Assembly: GCA_949067325.1 (NCBI GenBank)
Contig: CARTDZ010000013.1
Location: 1 to 26,150 of the forward strand
Direction: 5' to 3'
Source: an uncultured Eubacteriales bacterium
GTDB taxonomy: Bacteria > Bacillota > Clostridia > Christensenellales > UBA1242
DNA: 26,150 nucleotides
Position numbers and translations under genes: made by a program. Position 1 is the stretch's first letter. Every line of letters starts with the position of its first letter. The notes beneath the pieces are model-generated. The model worked only from the letters and a program-made list of their open reading frames with translations, had not been told where the DNA came from and ran no database searches. Shown piece after piece: positions 13,817 through 21,087 of the stretch.

Positions 13817-13929
13817 GGCAAAAGGCAAGGTTAGCCTTGCCTGCCAATATGACCTAAGGCTCAGGGTCAATAAATAAATGAGGCGAAAAGTTAACCTATT
13901 TAATGCAGGTTTTAAAATAAGGCATTAAA
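13817..13929 (+). promoter_or_regulatory. Structured gap between secY and adk, three hairpins
   Basis: Hairpin 1: GGCAAGG/CCTTGCC (13824-13830/13835-13841, TTAG loop), with an outer GGCA/TGCC pair. Hairpin 2: TGACC/GGTCA (13850-13854/13865-13869). Hairpin 3: TTTAATGC/GCATTAAA (13899-13906/13922-13929), ending 3 nt before GGAGG. None is followed by a T-run, so a simple terminator is unlikely. It could be an RNA-processing site or a leader controlling adk; no promoter is obvious. This is the largest break in the otherwise tight array. Confidence 0.5.
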
Positions 13930-13945
13930 TCATGGAGGACAAATT

Positions 13946-14572
13946 ATGAAACTTATCCTTTTGGGTGCTGCGGGCAGTGGAAAAGGCACTCTTGCCAAAA
14001 AAATTACTGCAGATTTTGGTATTCCTCAATTGTCGATGGGTGATATGCTTAGAGACATTGCAAGCAGCGGAAGCGAGCTTGGTAAGAAGATTGGTGAATA
14101 TCAAAACAAAGGAATTCTTGTTCCTAGTGACGTCGTTTTTGAAGTTTTGAAGGTTAGGCTTTCACAAGCTGATTGCAAAAATGGTTTCATACTTGATGGC
14201 TTTCCTCGTTCGCTTGAGCAGGCGGAATTACTTTCTGGCGTGACTGACATTGACGCCGTGATAAGTGTTGAACTTGCTTTTGATGAGCTTGAAAGAAGGC
14301 TTGTGTCAAGAAGAACTTGTCCAAAATGTGGAGATATTGACAACGCAAACTATGAAGGTTTTACTGGAAATTGCAGAAAATGTCAAACTCCTTTGTTTCA
14401 GCGTGATGACGATAAACCTGAAGCAATAAGAACTCGTCTGGAAGTTTATAAAAAGAATATCACACCACTTATAAACTTCTACAGTGGAAAAGTGTTTAAA
14501 GTTTCATCAGCTGGCACGCCAGACGAAACTTATAGACCCGTAAAAAACTTTTTAGGCAGTTTGGAGGCTTAA
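13946..14572 (+). CDS. adk: Adenylate kinase, zinc-lid type
   Basis: 208 aa. It converts ATP and AMP to two ADP in the cytoplasm. P-loop GAAGSGKGT at residues 7-15, AMP-binding part LSMGDMLRD, GFILDGFPRS before the core, and a lid with four cysteines (C125, C128, C143, C146) that holds zinc, as in Bacillus and Clostridia. FQRDDDKPEAIRTRLEVY follows the lid. RBS GGAGG at 13934-13938. It sits after secY and before map, as in Bacillus. The stop is TAA. Confidence 0.97.
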   Translation: MKLILLGAAGSGKGTLAKKITADFGIPQLSMGDMLRDIASSGSELGKKIGEYQNKGILVPSDVVFEVLKVRLSQADCKNGFILDGFPRSLEQAELLSGVTDIDAVISVELAFDELERRLVSRRTCPKCGDIDNANYEGFTGNCRKCQTPLFQRDDDKPEAIRTRLEVYKKNITPLINFYSGKVFKVSSAGTPDETYRPVKNFLGSLEA

Positions 14573-14575
14573 ATC

Positions 14576-15319
14576 TTGAACAAGATGACACCTGCAGAGA
14601 TCGTTCTGATGCGAAAAGCTGGGCAACTTACGCGTGAGGCGTTAAAATACGTCGAAACACTGATAAAACCTGGTATTTCTACATTAGAACTTGACAAATC
14701 TGTGAAAAAGTTTATAATAGATAGTGGTGCAGTTCCATCTTTTCTCGGATATGAAGGATATCCTGCCTCTATATGTGCTTCGCTAAACGATATGGTGGTG
14801 CATGGAATACCTTCAGCTGACATTATCCTCAAAGAAGGCGACATAATCAGCATTGACCTTGGTGTTATCTACAAAGGTTACAATGGTGACGCGGCAAGGA
14901 CCTTTCCAGTAGGGAAAATATCAGCAGATAAGCAAAGGCTTATTGATGTAACTCGTGAGAGTTTTTTCGAGGGTGTAAAACACTTAAAAGTTGGACACAG
15001 GTTGGGCGAGATGAGCAATGCAATTCAAACATATGCTGAAAAAAATGGCTATAGCGTTGTTCGTGAGCTTGTGGGGCATGGCATCGGCAAAAAGATGCAT
15101 GAGCCGCCAAACGTTCCCAACTATGGAAAAGTGACTGACGGTCCGCTTGTTACAGAAAATGCTTGCATTGCGATTGAGCCTATGATAAACATGGGCAAAC
15201 GCCATGTATGGCTGCTTGAAGATGGCTGGGGCGTGGTTACGCAAGACGGTTTACCTTCTGCACATTACGAAAACACCGTGTTGATCACAAAAGACGGCGT
15301 TGAAATCTTGACTTTATAA
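14576..15319 (+). CDS. map: Methionine aminopeptidase, type I
   Basis: 247 aa. It removes the N-terminal Met from new proteins. The metal ligands are seen in order: Asp in ISIDLGVIYKGYNGDAART (two Asp), His in LVGHGIGKKMHEPPNVPNY, Glu in CIAIEPMIN, and Glu in SAHYENTVLIT. The substrate His is in MVVHGIPS. The TTG start at 14576 has GGAGG (14563-14567) 8 nt upstream; the ATG two codons later is the alternative. It lies 3 nt after adk. Confidence 0.96.
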   Translation: MNKMTPAEIVLMRKAGQLTREALKYVETLIKPGISTLELDKSVKKFIIDSGAVPSFLGYEGYPASICASLNDMVVHGIPSADIILKEGDIISIDLGVIYKGYNGDAARTFPVGKISADKQRLIDVTRESFFEGVKHLKVGHRLGEMSNAIQTYAEKNGYSVVRELVGHGIGKKMHEPPNVPNYGKVTDGPLVTENACIAIEPMINMGKRHVWLLEDGWGVVTQDGLPSAHYENTVLITKDGVEILTL

Positions 15320-15330
15320 GTGAGGAAATT

Positions 15331-15585
15331 ATGCAAAAGGGTAATGTGGTCGAGGCTCTTGCTGGCAAGGAAAAAGGTCAAATTTTTGTTATCATAGACA
15401 TAAAAGACAACTTTGTTTATCTAGCTGACGGAAAAAGACTTTTGGCAAGCAAGACAAAAAAGAAGAGTTTAAAACACGTTCGTATGTTTGGCTCTCAAAG
15501 TTTGACAGTAGAAGAGGTTGAGGACTTAAACCCTCGTGTCAATGCAAGAATAAGAAAATTTTTAAGTCAAATAAAAAGGAGTTAA
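15331..15585 (+). CDS. KOW-domain RNA-binding protein (L14e-like)
   Basis: 84 aa. The first half is a KOW/SH3 fold (GNVVEALAGKEKGQIFVII, YLADGKRLLASKTKKKSLKHV) like archaeal L14e. The same small protein occurs between map and infA in Bacillus (YbzG) and Clostridia, so both context and sequence agree. Its exact job on the ribosome or in RNA binding is unsettled. RBS TGAGGA is modest. It is 3 nt upstream of infA. Confidence 0.9.
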   Translation: MQKGNVVEALAGKEKGQIFVIIDIKDNFVYLADGKRLLASKTKKKSLKHVRMFGSQSLTVEEVEDLNPRVNARIRKFLSQIKRS

Positions 15586-15588
15586 AGT

Positions 15589-15810
15589 ATGTCAAAAGAA
15601 GATGTGATTGAATTTGAAGGCATTGTTGAGGAAGTTCTACCCAACACTACATTTAGAGTGCGTCTTTCAAACGGACATATCATAACAACATATATCTCAG
15701 GCAAGCTCAGACAACACTATATCAAAGTGCTTGAAGGAGATAAAGTCAAAGTCGAGATGAGCCCTTATGACCTTTCTAAGGGCAGAATAACTTGGAGAGA
15801 AAAGGGCTAA
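15589..15810 (+). CDS. infA: Translation initiation factor IF-1
   Basis: 73 aa, full-length S1/OB-fold IF-1, which blocks the A site during initiation. Markers are SKEDVIEFEGIVEEVLPNTTFRV, the GHIITTYISGKLRQHYIKVLEGDKV segment (key G-K-R-H), and SPYDLSKGRITWR. The ATG follows AAAAGGAG. Confidence 0.98.
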   Translation: MSKEDVIEFEGIVEEVLPNTTFRVRLSNGHIITTYISGKLRQHYIKVLEGDKVKVEMSPYDLSKGRITWREKG

Positions 15811-15822
15811 AAGGAGACAAAA

Positions 15823-15939
15823 ATGAAAGTTAGAGCATCTGTAAAGCCAATTTGTGATAAGTGCAGAGTTATTAAGAGAGATGGCAAGGTTATGGTCATC
15901 TGCTCAAAGAGTGCAAAGCACAAACAAGTTCAAGGCTAA
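15823..15939 (+). CDS. rpmJ: 50S ribosomal protein L36, zinc type
   Basis: 38 aa, one residue longer than usual. It starts MKVRASVKPICDKCRVIKR and ends VMVICSKSAKHKQVQG, keeping the zinc ligands C11, C14, C27 and H33. The extra residue is in the loop between the third Cys and the His. RBS AAGGAGA directly upstream; 12 nt after infA. Confidence 0.95.
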   Translation: MKVRASVKPICDKCRVIKRDGKVMVICSKSAKHKQVQG

Positions 15940-15967
15940 AAAAAATAAAAATTGGAGGAATTTGTAA

Positions 15968-16345
15968 ATGGCAAGAATTGCTGGTGTTGATTTACCTAGA
16001 GAAAAGAGATTGGAACTCGGTCTTACCTATATCTACGGAATAGGCAGGGTAACATCAAACAAAATTTGTGAAGCAACTGGCGTAAGTGCAGACATTCGCG
16101 TTAAGGATTTGACTGATGACCAAGTTGCTAAACTTCGTAACTATATCGAACATAATGTCATTGTGGAAGGTGAACTTCGCAAAAAAGTCGACATGGACAT
16201 TAAAAAACTCAATGAAATGGGTTGCTTCCGTGGCATTCGTCACAGAAAAGGTCTTCCTGTAAGAGGCCAAAACACTAGAAACAACGCTAGAACTAGAAAA
16301 GGTCCTAAGAAAGTTGTTGCTGGAAGCTCAAAGAAGGGCAAATAA
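15968..16345 (+). CDS. rpsM: 30S ribosomal protein S13
   Basis: 125 aa. S13 binds the 16S head and bridges to L5 and P-site tRNA. It shows ARIAGVDLPREKRLELGLTYIYGIG, the helical DLTDDQVAKLRNYIEHN segment, and MGCFRGIRHRKGLPVRGQNTR with a basic tail. RBS TTGGAGGAA. The stop is TAA. Confidence 0.98.
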   Translation: MARIAGVDLPREKRLELGLTYIYGIGRVTSNKICEATGVSADIRVKDLTDDQVAKLRNYIEHNVIVEGELRKKVDMDIKKLNEMGCFRGIRHRKGLPVRGQNTRNNARTRKGPKKVVAGSSKKGK

Positions 16346-16357
16346 GAGGAGTAGAAA

Positions 16358-16762
16358 ATGGCTGTTAAGAAAACTGCAAAGAAAACAACTAAAACTAAAA
16401 AAAGAGTTAGCAAAAATATATCAGTTGGACAAGTTCATATCAAAACTTCTTTCAACAACACAAACGTTTGCTTTACTGATTGCCAAGGCAATGTTTTGTC
16501 TTGGTGCACTTCTGGCAAACTTGGCCTTAAGGGTTCTAAGAAAAGCACTCCTTTCGCAGCTCAATCTTGTGTTGAAGACGCTGCTAAGGTTGCCAAAGAA
16601 CACGGCATTCAAAGCGTTGAAGTATTTGTTAAAGGCCCAGGCAGTGGACGTGAACTGGCTATCAGATCACTTCAAAACTGTGACCTCAACGTAACTATGA
16701 TCAAGGACGTTTCGCCAATCGCACACAACGGTTGCAGACCTCCTAAAACAAGAAGAGTATAA
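16358..16762 (+). CDS. rpsK: 30S ribosomal protein S11
   Basis: 134 aa. S11 forms part of the platform near the Shine-Dalgarno helix. It has a Lys/Thr-rich N-terminus (about 15 residues, AVKKTAKKTTKTKKR), then HIKTSFNNTNVCFTDCQGNVL, GSKKSTPFAAQ and the end KDVSPIAHNGCRPPKTRRV. RBS AGAGGAG. The Lys-rich start is unordered on most ribosomes. Confidence 0.98.
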   Translation: MAVKKTAKKTTKTKKRVSKNISVGQVHIKTSFNNTNVCFTDCQGNVLSWCTSGKLGLKGSKKSTPFAAQSCVEDAAKVAKEHGIQSVEVFVKGPGSGRELAIRSLQNCDLNVTMIKDVSPIAHNGCRPPKTRRV

Positions 16763-16776
16763 AAGGAGAAAGAATT

Positions 16777-17403
16777 ATGGCAAGAACTATTGAACCTGAC
16801 TGCCGTCAATGCAGACGCGAAGGTTGCAAACTCTTTCTTAAAGGCGAAAGATGCACTTCAAAGAAATGTGCTATGGAAAGACGTCCTGTTATACCTGGAC
16901 AACACGGCAATTCTAGAAGAAGAGTAACCTTTTCAGAATATGGCACACAACTTCGTGAAAAACAAAAAGTTAAAAGAATGTATGGTATCTTAGAAAAACA
17001 ATTCCACGACTACTATGAAGACGCTGGAAGAATGAAAGGTATCGTTGGCGAAAATATGCTTTCACTTATTGAAAGAAGACTTGACAACGTTGTTTATCGT
17101 ATGGGTATCGGTGCAAGCAGAAAGCAATGCCGTCAAATCGTAAACCATGGTCACATCACTGTCAATGGCAAAAGAGTTGATATCGCTTCATTCAGAGTTA
17201 AAGTGGGCGATGTGATCGCTGTTAAAGAAAACAAGCAAGAACTTGACGCTTTCAAATCACTTAAGGGCATGAAAGTTGTTATGCCAAAATGGCTTGAATT
17301 TGACACAAATTCTCTTACTGGGAAAATTGTAGCACTTCCTAGCAGAGAAGATATCGACCCAGATATCAAAGAACAACTTATCGTTGAATTGTATTCAAGA
17401 TAA
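16777..17403 (+). CDS. rpsD: 30S ribosomal protein S4, zinc (C+) form
   Basis: 208 aa. S4 starts 16S folding and lines the mRNA entry channel. Its N-terminus keeps four zinc-type cysteines (C9, C12, C26, C31; C17 is extra). RRPVIPGQHG follows, then the S4 RNA-binding domain with RRLDNVVYRMGI, ARKQ-like SRKQCRQIVNHGHITVNGKRV. RBS AAGGAGAA. It is present in the alpha operon here, as in E. coli; Bacillus keeps rpsD elsewhere. Confidence 0.98.
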   Translation: MARTIEPDCRQCRREGCKLFLKGERCTSKKCAMERRPVIPGQHGNSRRRVTFSEYGTQLREKQKVKRMYGILEKQFHDYYEDAGRMKGIVGENMLSLIERRLDNVVYRMGIGASRKQCRQIVNHGHITVNGKRVDIASFRVKVGDVIAVKENKQELDAFKSLKGMKVVMPKWLEFDTNSLTGKIVALPSREDIDPDIKEQLIVELYSR

Positions 17404-17424
17404 TTTAGTGGAGGGCAAAATAAT

Positions 17425-18381
17425 ATGAGTATGAATATAGAAAGACCAAAAATTTCTTGCGAAGAAAACAATAATGGTAGTTTTGCAAGATTTATCGTTG
17501 AGCCTCTCGAAAAAGGTTATGGAATAACTCTTGGAAACGCAATGAGAAGAACTCTTCTCTCTGCTCTTCCTGGAGCAGCCCCAATTGCTGTGCGTATTGC
17601 TGGCGTGGCTCACGAGTTTTCAACAATCAGAGGAGTGACTGAAGATGTTGTTGACATCATTCTCAACTTAAAATCTTTGGCACTTAAGTCTTCAAACAAA
17701 GAGAGAGATTTTGTAACTTATCTTCACCTTCGCAAAAGTGGAGCTGGCGAAGTTACTGCAAAAGATTTTGAAGCAAATAGCGAGATTGAAATTTTAAATC
17801 CAGACCTTCATATCTGCACAATGGACGAAGGTGCTGTGCTTGATATGGACATCATGGTTGGCAATGGCCGTGGCTATGTGCCAAACACAACAAACAAAAC
17901 AAAGTTTGAAAACATTGATTTTATCGCAATGGATTCACTTTTCTCACCTGTAAAGAAAGTTAATTTCAATGTTGAAAGCACCCGTGTGGGACAAAGCGTT
18001 AACTTTGACAAACTTGTGCTTGAAATTGAAACAAATGGCACAACTACAGCTAGAGAAATTGTTGCACTTGCAGGGAAAATCATTGTTGAACACATTGAAG
18101 TTTTTGTAGAACTTTGCGCTCAAATGAGCAATGTTGAAATTCTTGTTTCTCGCGAAGAAGATAAGCAAATTAAATTGTTGGAACTTCCTATTGAAGAAAT
18201 GGATCTTTCTGTTCGTTCTTATAACTGCTTAAAGAGAGCTGGTGTGAATAACATCGAAGACCTCACAAAGAAGTCAAGAGCCGATATGCTTAAAGTAAAA
18301 AATCTCGGCATCAAGAGTATTGATGAAGTTATTGCAAAACTTGAAAGCTATGGTCTTTCACTTCGCAAAGATGAAGATTAA
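17425..18381 (+). CDS. rpoA: RNA polymerase alpha subunit
   Basis: 318 aa. The N-terminal domain dimerises and nucleates RNA polymerase assembly: FIVEPLEKGYGITLGNAMRRTLLSALPGAA (core GYGITLGNAMRRTLLSALPG), and HEFSTIRGVTEDV. After a linker comes the C-terminal domain that touches UP elements and activators (LSVRSYNCLKRAGVNNIEDL, KVKNLGIKSIDEV). The start at 17425 has GGAGGG upstream; a second Met two codons later is possible. It is in the usual place after S4 and before L17. Confidence 0.98.
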   Translation: MSMNIERPKISCEENNNGSFARFIVEPLEKGYGITLGNAMRRTLLSALPGAAPIAVRIAGVAHEFSTIRGVTEDVVDIILNLKSLALKSSNKERDFVTYLHLRKSGAGEVTAKDFEANSEIEILNPDLHICTMDEGAVLDMDIMVGNGRGYVPNTTNKTKFENIDFIAMDSLFSPVKKVNFNVESTRVGQSVNFDKLVLEIETNGTTTAREIVALAGKIIVEHIEVFVELCAQMSNVEILVSREEDKQIKLLELPIEEMDLSVRSYNCLKRAGVNNIEDLTKKSRADMLKVKNLGIKSIDEVIAKLESYGLSLRKDED

Positions 18382-18403
18382 ACTTTTTTAAAGGAGAAAA
18401 TTT

Positions 18404-18913
18404 ATGGCTAACGCAAAATTGGGTAGACCAAGCAAAGAGAAAAATGCCCTCTTAAGAGGACTTGTTTCAGACCTTCTTTGGTATGGCAAAATTGAGACAA
18501 CAGAGGCAAGAGCAAAGTCAGTTAGAAGCAAAGCGGAAAAGCTTATAACCCTCGCAATAAATTCTTATGAAGACATTGTAAAAGTTGAAAAAGAAATCAA
18601 AGACGAAAAGGGTGTAAAGGTTAAGACTACTGTTTCTAATGATGGACCTAAAAAATTGAACGCTAGAAGACAAATCATGTCGTACGTTTATGATAGACAA
18701 GAACAAAGAAAACCTAAAGAAAGCAAGGCTGCATTTGAAGCAAGAACAAATGGCATCAATCACCCTCTGCTTGAAAAGATTTTCAATGTTTATGCTCCAA
18801 AATATGCTCAAAGAGCAAAAGAAGTTGGACAAGGTGGTGGATACACAAGAGTTATCAAGCTTGGCCAACGTCGTGGAGATGCGGCAGAAATGGCTATCGT
18901 TGAATTGATTTAA
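18404..18913 (+). CDS. rplQ: 50S ribosomal protein L17 with insertions
   Basis: 169 aa, against about 115-127 in most bacteria. The two conserved halves are kept: LGRPSKEKNALLRGLVSDLL, IETTEARAKSVRSKAEKLITLA at the start and NARRQIMSYVYD, YTRVIKLGQRRGDAAEMAIVEL at the end. Between residues about 51 and 83 is a charged insert (VKVEKEIKDEKGVKVK). A second lies after YDRQEQRKPKESKAAFEA. L17 sits near the tunnel exit, so the inserts may protrude there. Frame is unbroken; last gene of the array. Confidence 0.96.
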   Translation: MANAKLGRPSKEKNALLRGLVSDLLWYGKIETTEARAKSVRSKAEKLITLAINSYEDIVKVEKEIKDEKGVKVKTTVSNDGPKKLNARRQIMSYVYDRQEQRKPKESKAAFEARTNGINHPLLEKIFNVYAPKYAQRAKEVGQGGGYTRVIKLGQRRGDAAEMAIVELI

Positions 18914-18942
18914 AAAACTGGTCTTTTATAAGGCCATTTTTT
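18913..18942 (+). terminator. Intrinsic terminator of the ribosomal superoperon
   Basis: TGGTC (18919-18923) pairs with GGCCA (18932-18936), with one U-G. The arms are flanked by an A-run on the left and TTTTTT on the right. It begins directly at the rplQ stop. Confidence 0.8.
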
Positions 18943-19002
18943 AATTGAAAAATAAAAACCCAACAAAATTTAAACTAAAAAAACAGAATATACCAAACTT
19001 TT

Positions 19003-19040
19003 AACATTGCAATTTTATTGCAGTGTTTGTTTTGGTTTTT
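19003..19040 (+). terminator. Second terminator-like hairpin after rplQ
   Basis: AACATTGCAA (19003-19012) and TTGCAGTGTT (19018-19027) make a 10-bp stem (one U-G) with a TTTTA loop, followed by TGTTTTGGTTTTTT. It probably backs up the terminator at 18919. Confidence 0.6.
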
Positions 19041-19075
19041 TCGACAAGGTTTTTGCAAATCTACTAAAAAAAATA

Positions 19076-19105
19076 TTGACAGCTTTTAAGCAATTTAAAT
19101 ACAAT
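19076..19105 (+). promoter_or_regulatory. Promoter of the 141-aa orphan gene
   Basis: Perfect TTGACA (19076-19081), 18 bp, TACAAT (19100-19105). Initiation near 19112 leaves a leader of about 24 nt containing AAGGAGGAAG. Confidence 0.75.
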
Positions 19106-19135
19106 AATAATGAAATCATTTAAAAGGAGGAAGAA

Positions 19136-19561
19136 ATGTTTGACAAATTAAAAAAAGGCTTTTGCAAATGTGAAGGAGATAAAATTGTTTACAGATGTGG
19201 CAAAAATAGAATTGTATTTGAAAAAGATAATGTAAAATCCATGAGAAATATTTTAGAAGAAAATGGAATTTTAGAAGAACAAAAACAATTACAGATTGCT
19301 CAAAAAGTTATCCATTATACAAACACTCTTGCTATGTGCAACCCAATTGAAGCAATTGAAGCTTGTCCAAATTGCCTCATAACATTTAATAGTGTTTGGA
19401 ATTCAGTTTGTCAAGGCATTGCACACGCAAGACTGAATAGAGGTGACGTGCTTTTGCAATTTGCTTTTAAATTGGCTGCTGATAAGACCAAATTTGAAAA
19501 ATCGCCAGCATACAATGAAGACTTTTCGTTGAGAGCAAGTCTTGAACCAATTATGTATTAA
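19136..19561 (+). CDS. Uncharacterised cysteine-containing 141-aa protein
   Basis: I do not recognise this protein. It is soluble-looking, with no signal peptide or membrane segment. Seven cysteines occur: C10, C12 and C21 in a basic N-terminus (GFCKCEGDK, VYRCGKN), C68, a CPNC at 77-80, and C92. The C12/C21 group and CPNC could form a metal site, but this is a guess. The middle is helical (LEEQKQLQIAQKVIHYTN); the rest has GIAHARLNRGDVLLQFAF. It has a strong RBS (AAGGAGGAAG), its own promoter and its own terminator, and is flanked by the ribosomal array and dtd. Codon use looks like that of the neighbours. Confidence 0.8.
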   Translation: MFDKLKKGFCKCEGDKIVYRCGKNRIVFEKDNVKSMRNILEENGILEEQKQLQIAQKVIHYTNTLAMCNPIEAIEACPNCLITFNSVWNSVCQGIAHARLNRGDVLLQFAFKLAADKTKFEKSPAYNEDFSLRASLEPIMY

Positions 19562-19584
19562 AATTCAAAAATAATACCGAATTT

Positions 19585-19615
19585 AACCACTGCAAGCTAG
19601 GTGGTTTTTATTTTT
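19585..19615 (+). terminator. Intrinsic terminator of the 141-aa gene
   Basis: AACCAC (19585-19590) and GTGGTT (19601-19606) with a 10-nt loop, followed by TTTATTTTT. It lies 24 nt after the stop codon. Confidence 0.8.
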
Positions 19616-19645
19616 AACATTTAGAAAACTTTTAAAATTAAGTTG

Positions 19646-19685
19646 TAAGTTTAAAACTTAAAACAAACTGCTTTGTTTTTTTTAA
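19646..19685 (+). repeat. Palindrome and AT-rich hairpin between the orphan gene and dtd
   Basis: TAAGTTTAAAACTTA (19646-19660) is a perfect 15-nt palindrome with one centre base. Directly next to it AAACAAA-CTGC-TTTGTTT (19661-19678) forms a hairpin followed by more T. The first could be an operator-like site, the second a weak terminator. Otherwise the 264-nt gap is AT-rich with no gene. Confidence 0.4.
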
Positions 19686-19771
19686 TATTTTTAGGCTATT
19701 TTCAACATTTTTTAGCAAAAGGAACAAAACAAATTTAGGGGTTTTTAAAGATTATTTGTTGCAATTATTGT

Positions 19772-19800
19772 TTGGCGAACTTAAATTTTTATGTTAAAAT
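19772..19800 (+). promoter_or_regulatory. Extended -10 promoter of dtd
   Basis: TTGGCG (19772-19777), 17 bp, then TGT-TAAAAT with -10 at 19795-19800 and an adjacent TGn. Initiation near 19807 is about 19 nt before the ATG, close to the GGAGGAAAG RBS. Confidence 0.6.
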
Positions 19801-19825
19801 GCTTACAAGAATATTTGGAGGAAAG

Positions 19826-20287
19826 ATGAAAGCGGTTGTGCAAAGAGTAAAAAGTGCAAGTTTATCAGTTGACGGCAAGCTTGTTTCTGAAATTGGCGTG
19901 GGATTTGCTGTCTATTTGGGTGTGGGCAAAGGCGACACGATAAAAGAAGCCGAAGTTCTAGCCAAAAAGATTGCAAAGATGAGGGTTTTTGAAGATGAAA
20001 AAGGCAAAATGAATTTAGATTTGGCTGCAGTAAATGGTCAAATTCTTCTCATAAGTCAATTTACTCTTTTTGCAGATTGTACACATGGCAACAGACCAAG
20101 CTTTTTTGATGCTGAATTGCCAGAAAAAGCAAGTGAACTTTATTACATTATGAAAAAATTGTTGGAATTGCAGGCGATTGTTGTGAAAACTGGTGTTTTT
20201 GGTGCTGACATGCAGATAAAACAACACAATGATGGACCTGTGACAATAATCTTAGATGCAAGCGAGTTTATTGCTTGCAAAAAGTGA
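19826..20287 (+). CDS. dtd: D-aminoacyl-tRNA deacylase
   Basis: 153 aa, normal size. It removes D-amino acids (and glycine on tRNA-Ala) from mischarged tRNA. The two active-site motifs are present: SQFTLFADCTHGNRPSF and a C-terminal NDGPVTI. KTGVFGADM is also typical. The ATG at 19826 follows GGAGGAAAG; in-frame sequence upstream to 19772 is not part of the family. It ends in TGA, one of only two such stops in the window, with an in-frame TAA four codons later. Confidence 0.96.
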   Translation: MKAVVQRVKSASLSVDGKLVSEIGVGFAVYLGVGKGDTIKEAEVLAKKIAKMRVFEDEKGKMNLDLAAVNGQILLISQFTLFADCTHGNRPSFFDAELPEKASELYYIMKKLLELQAIVVKTGVFGADMQIKQHNDGPVTIILDASEFIACKK

Positions 20288-20303
20288 GCAAGTTTTGTAT
20301 AAT
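20275..20303 (+). promoter_or_regulatory. Promoter inside the dtd end for the PHP-whiA-dnaE genes
   Basis: TTGCAA (20275-20280), 17 bp, perfect TATAAT (20298-20303). Initiation near 20310 leaves a leader of about 14 nt with GGAGAG before the ATG at 20324. It would allow expression independent of dtd. Confidence 0.65.
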
Positions 20304-20323
20304 TTAAATAGTTTGGAGAGATT

Positions 20324-21085
20324 ATGGTTATTTTAGGTGATTATCATACACATACAAAATATTCGCGTCATGGGCATGGCAAGGGCAGCGTTCTTGAAAA
20401 CGCATCTGTTGCAAATGAAAAAGGTTTAAAACAAATTGCCATCACTGACCACGGCTTTAATCATGCTTTTTATGGCGTAAGGAGGCGTGATATACCTGAG
20501 GTGAAGGAAGATATTTTAAATGCAAAAGAAGTCACAGGCGTTGACATACTTTTAGGCGTTGAAGCAAACTTGATTTCCCTCAATGGTGATATTGATGTGC
20601 AAATTGAAGATTTTGAATTTCTAGATGTGCTTGCTATGGGCTTTCACAAGTTTGTCAACATGCAAAGAAGCGAAGATGTGAGAAAATTGACATTGCCAAA
20701 CCTTTTTGGCACACCATTTCAGCCTAGTCAAGAAAAAATCAGCCGCAATACTACTGCTTATTTGAAAGCTCTCGATAAATACCCAATCGATATTTTGACA
20801 CATATAAACTACGAATTTCCTATTGATACACTTGCAGTAGCAAGGCTTGCCAAGGAAAAAGGTACTTACATTGAGCTTAACGGCAAACGTATAAATATAT
20901 CTGAGCGTGATTTAGATATCATGGCAGGCGAAGGCGTGAGGTTTATTTTGAATTCTGACGCACATACTCCAGATAGGGTGGGCGAGTGCAATGAGGGGTT
21001 CAACCTGATATTCAAGCTTGGCATACCGCTTTCGCAGGTGGCAAATATAGACAAGTTGCCAAAATTTAAGAACAAAAGAGGTTGA
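20324..21085 (+). CDS. PHP-domain phosphoesterase
   Basis: 253 aa. The polymerase/histidinol phosphatase fold is clear: DYHTHTKYS near the N-terminus, AITDHGFNHAFYG, GVEANL with a ligand Glu, MGFHK, and the C-terminal NSDAHTPDRVG. These are the ligands of a trinuclear metal centre. The likely activity is hydrolysis of a phosphate ester (YcdX-type), substrate unknown. In Clostridia a PHP protein of this kind usually precedes rapZ, yvcK and whiA. Here it abuts whiA directly. It stops at TGA (21083-21085), overlapped by the RBS-start region of whiA. Confidence 0.92.
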   Translation: MVILGDYHTHTKYSRHGHGKGSVLENASVANEKGLKQIAITDHGFNHAFYGVRRRDIPEVKEDILNAKEVTGVDILLGVEANLISLNGDIDVQIEDFEFLDVLAMGFHKFVNMQRSEDVRKLTLPNLFGTPFQPSQEKISRNTTAYLKALDKYPIDILTHINYEFPIDTLAVARLAKEKGTYIELNGKRINISERDLDIMAGEGVRFILNSDAHTPDRVGECNEGFNLIFKLGIPLSQVANIDKLPKFKNKRG

Positions 21086-21087
21086 AG

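Noticed and set aside
19772..19825. Longer dtd frame from 19772
   Set aside because: Dtd proteins begin MKAVVQRV, matching 19826 with GGAGGAAAG; the earlier segment overlaps the promoter.
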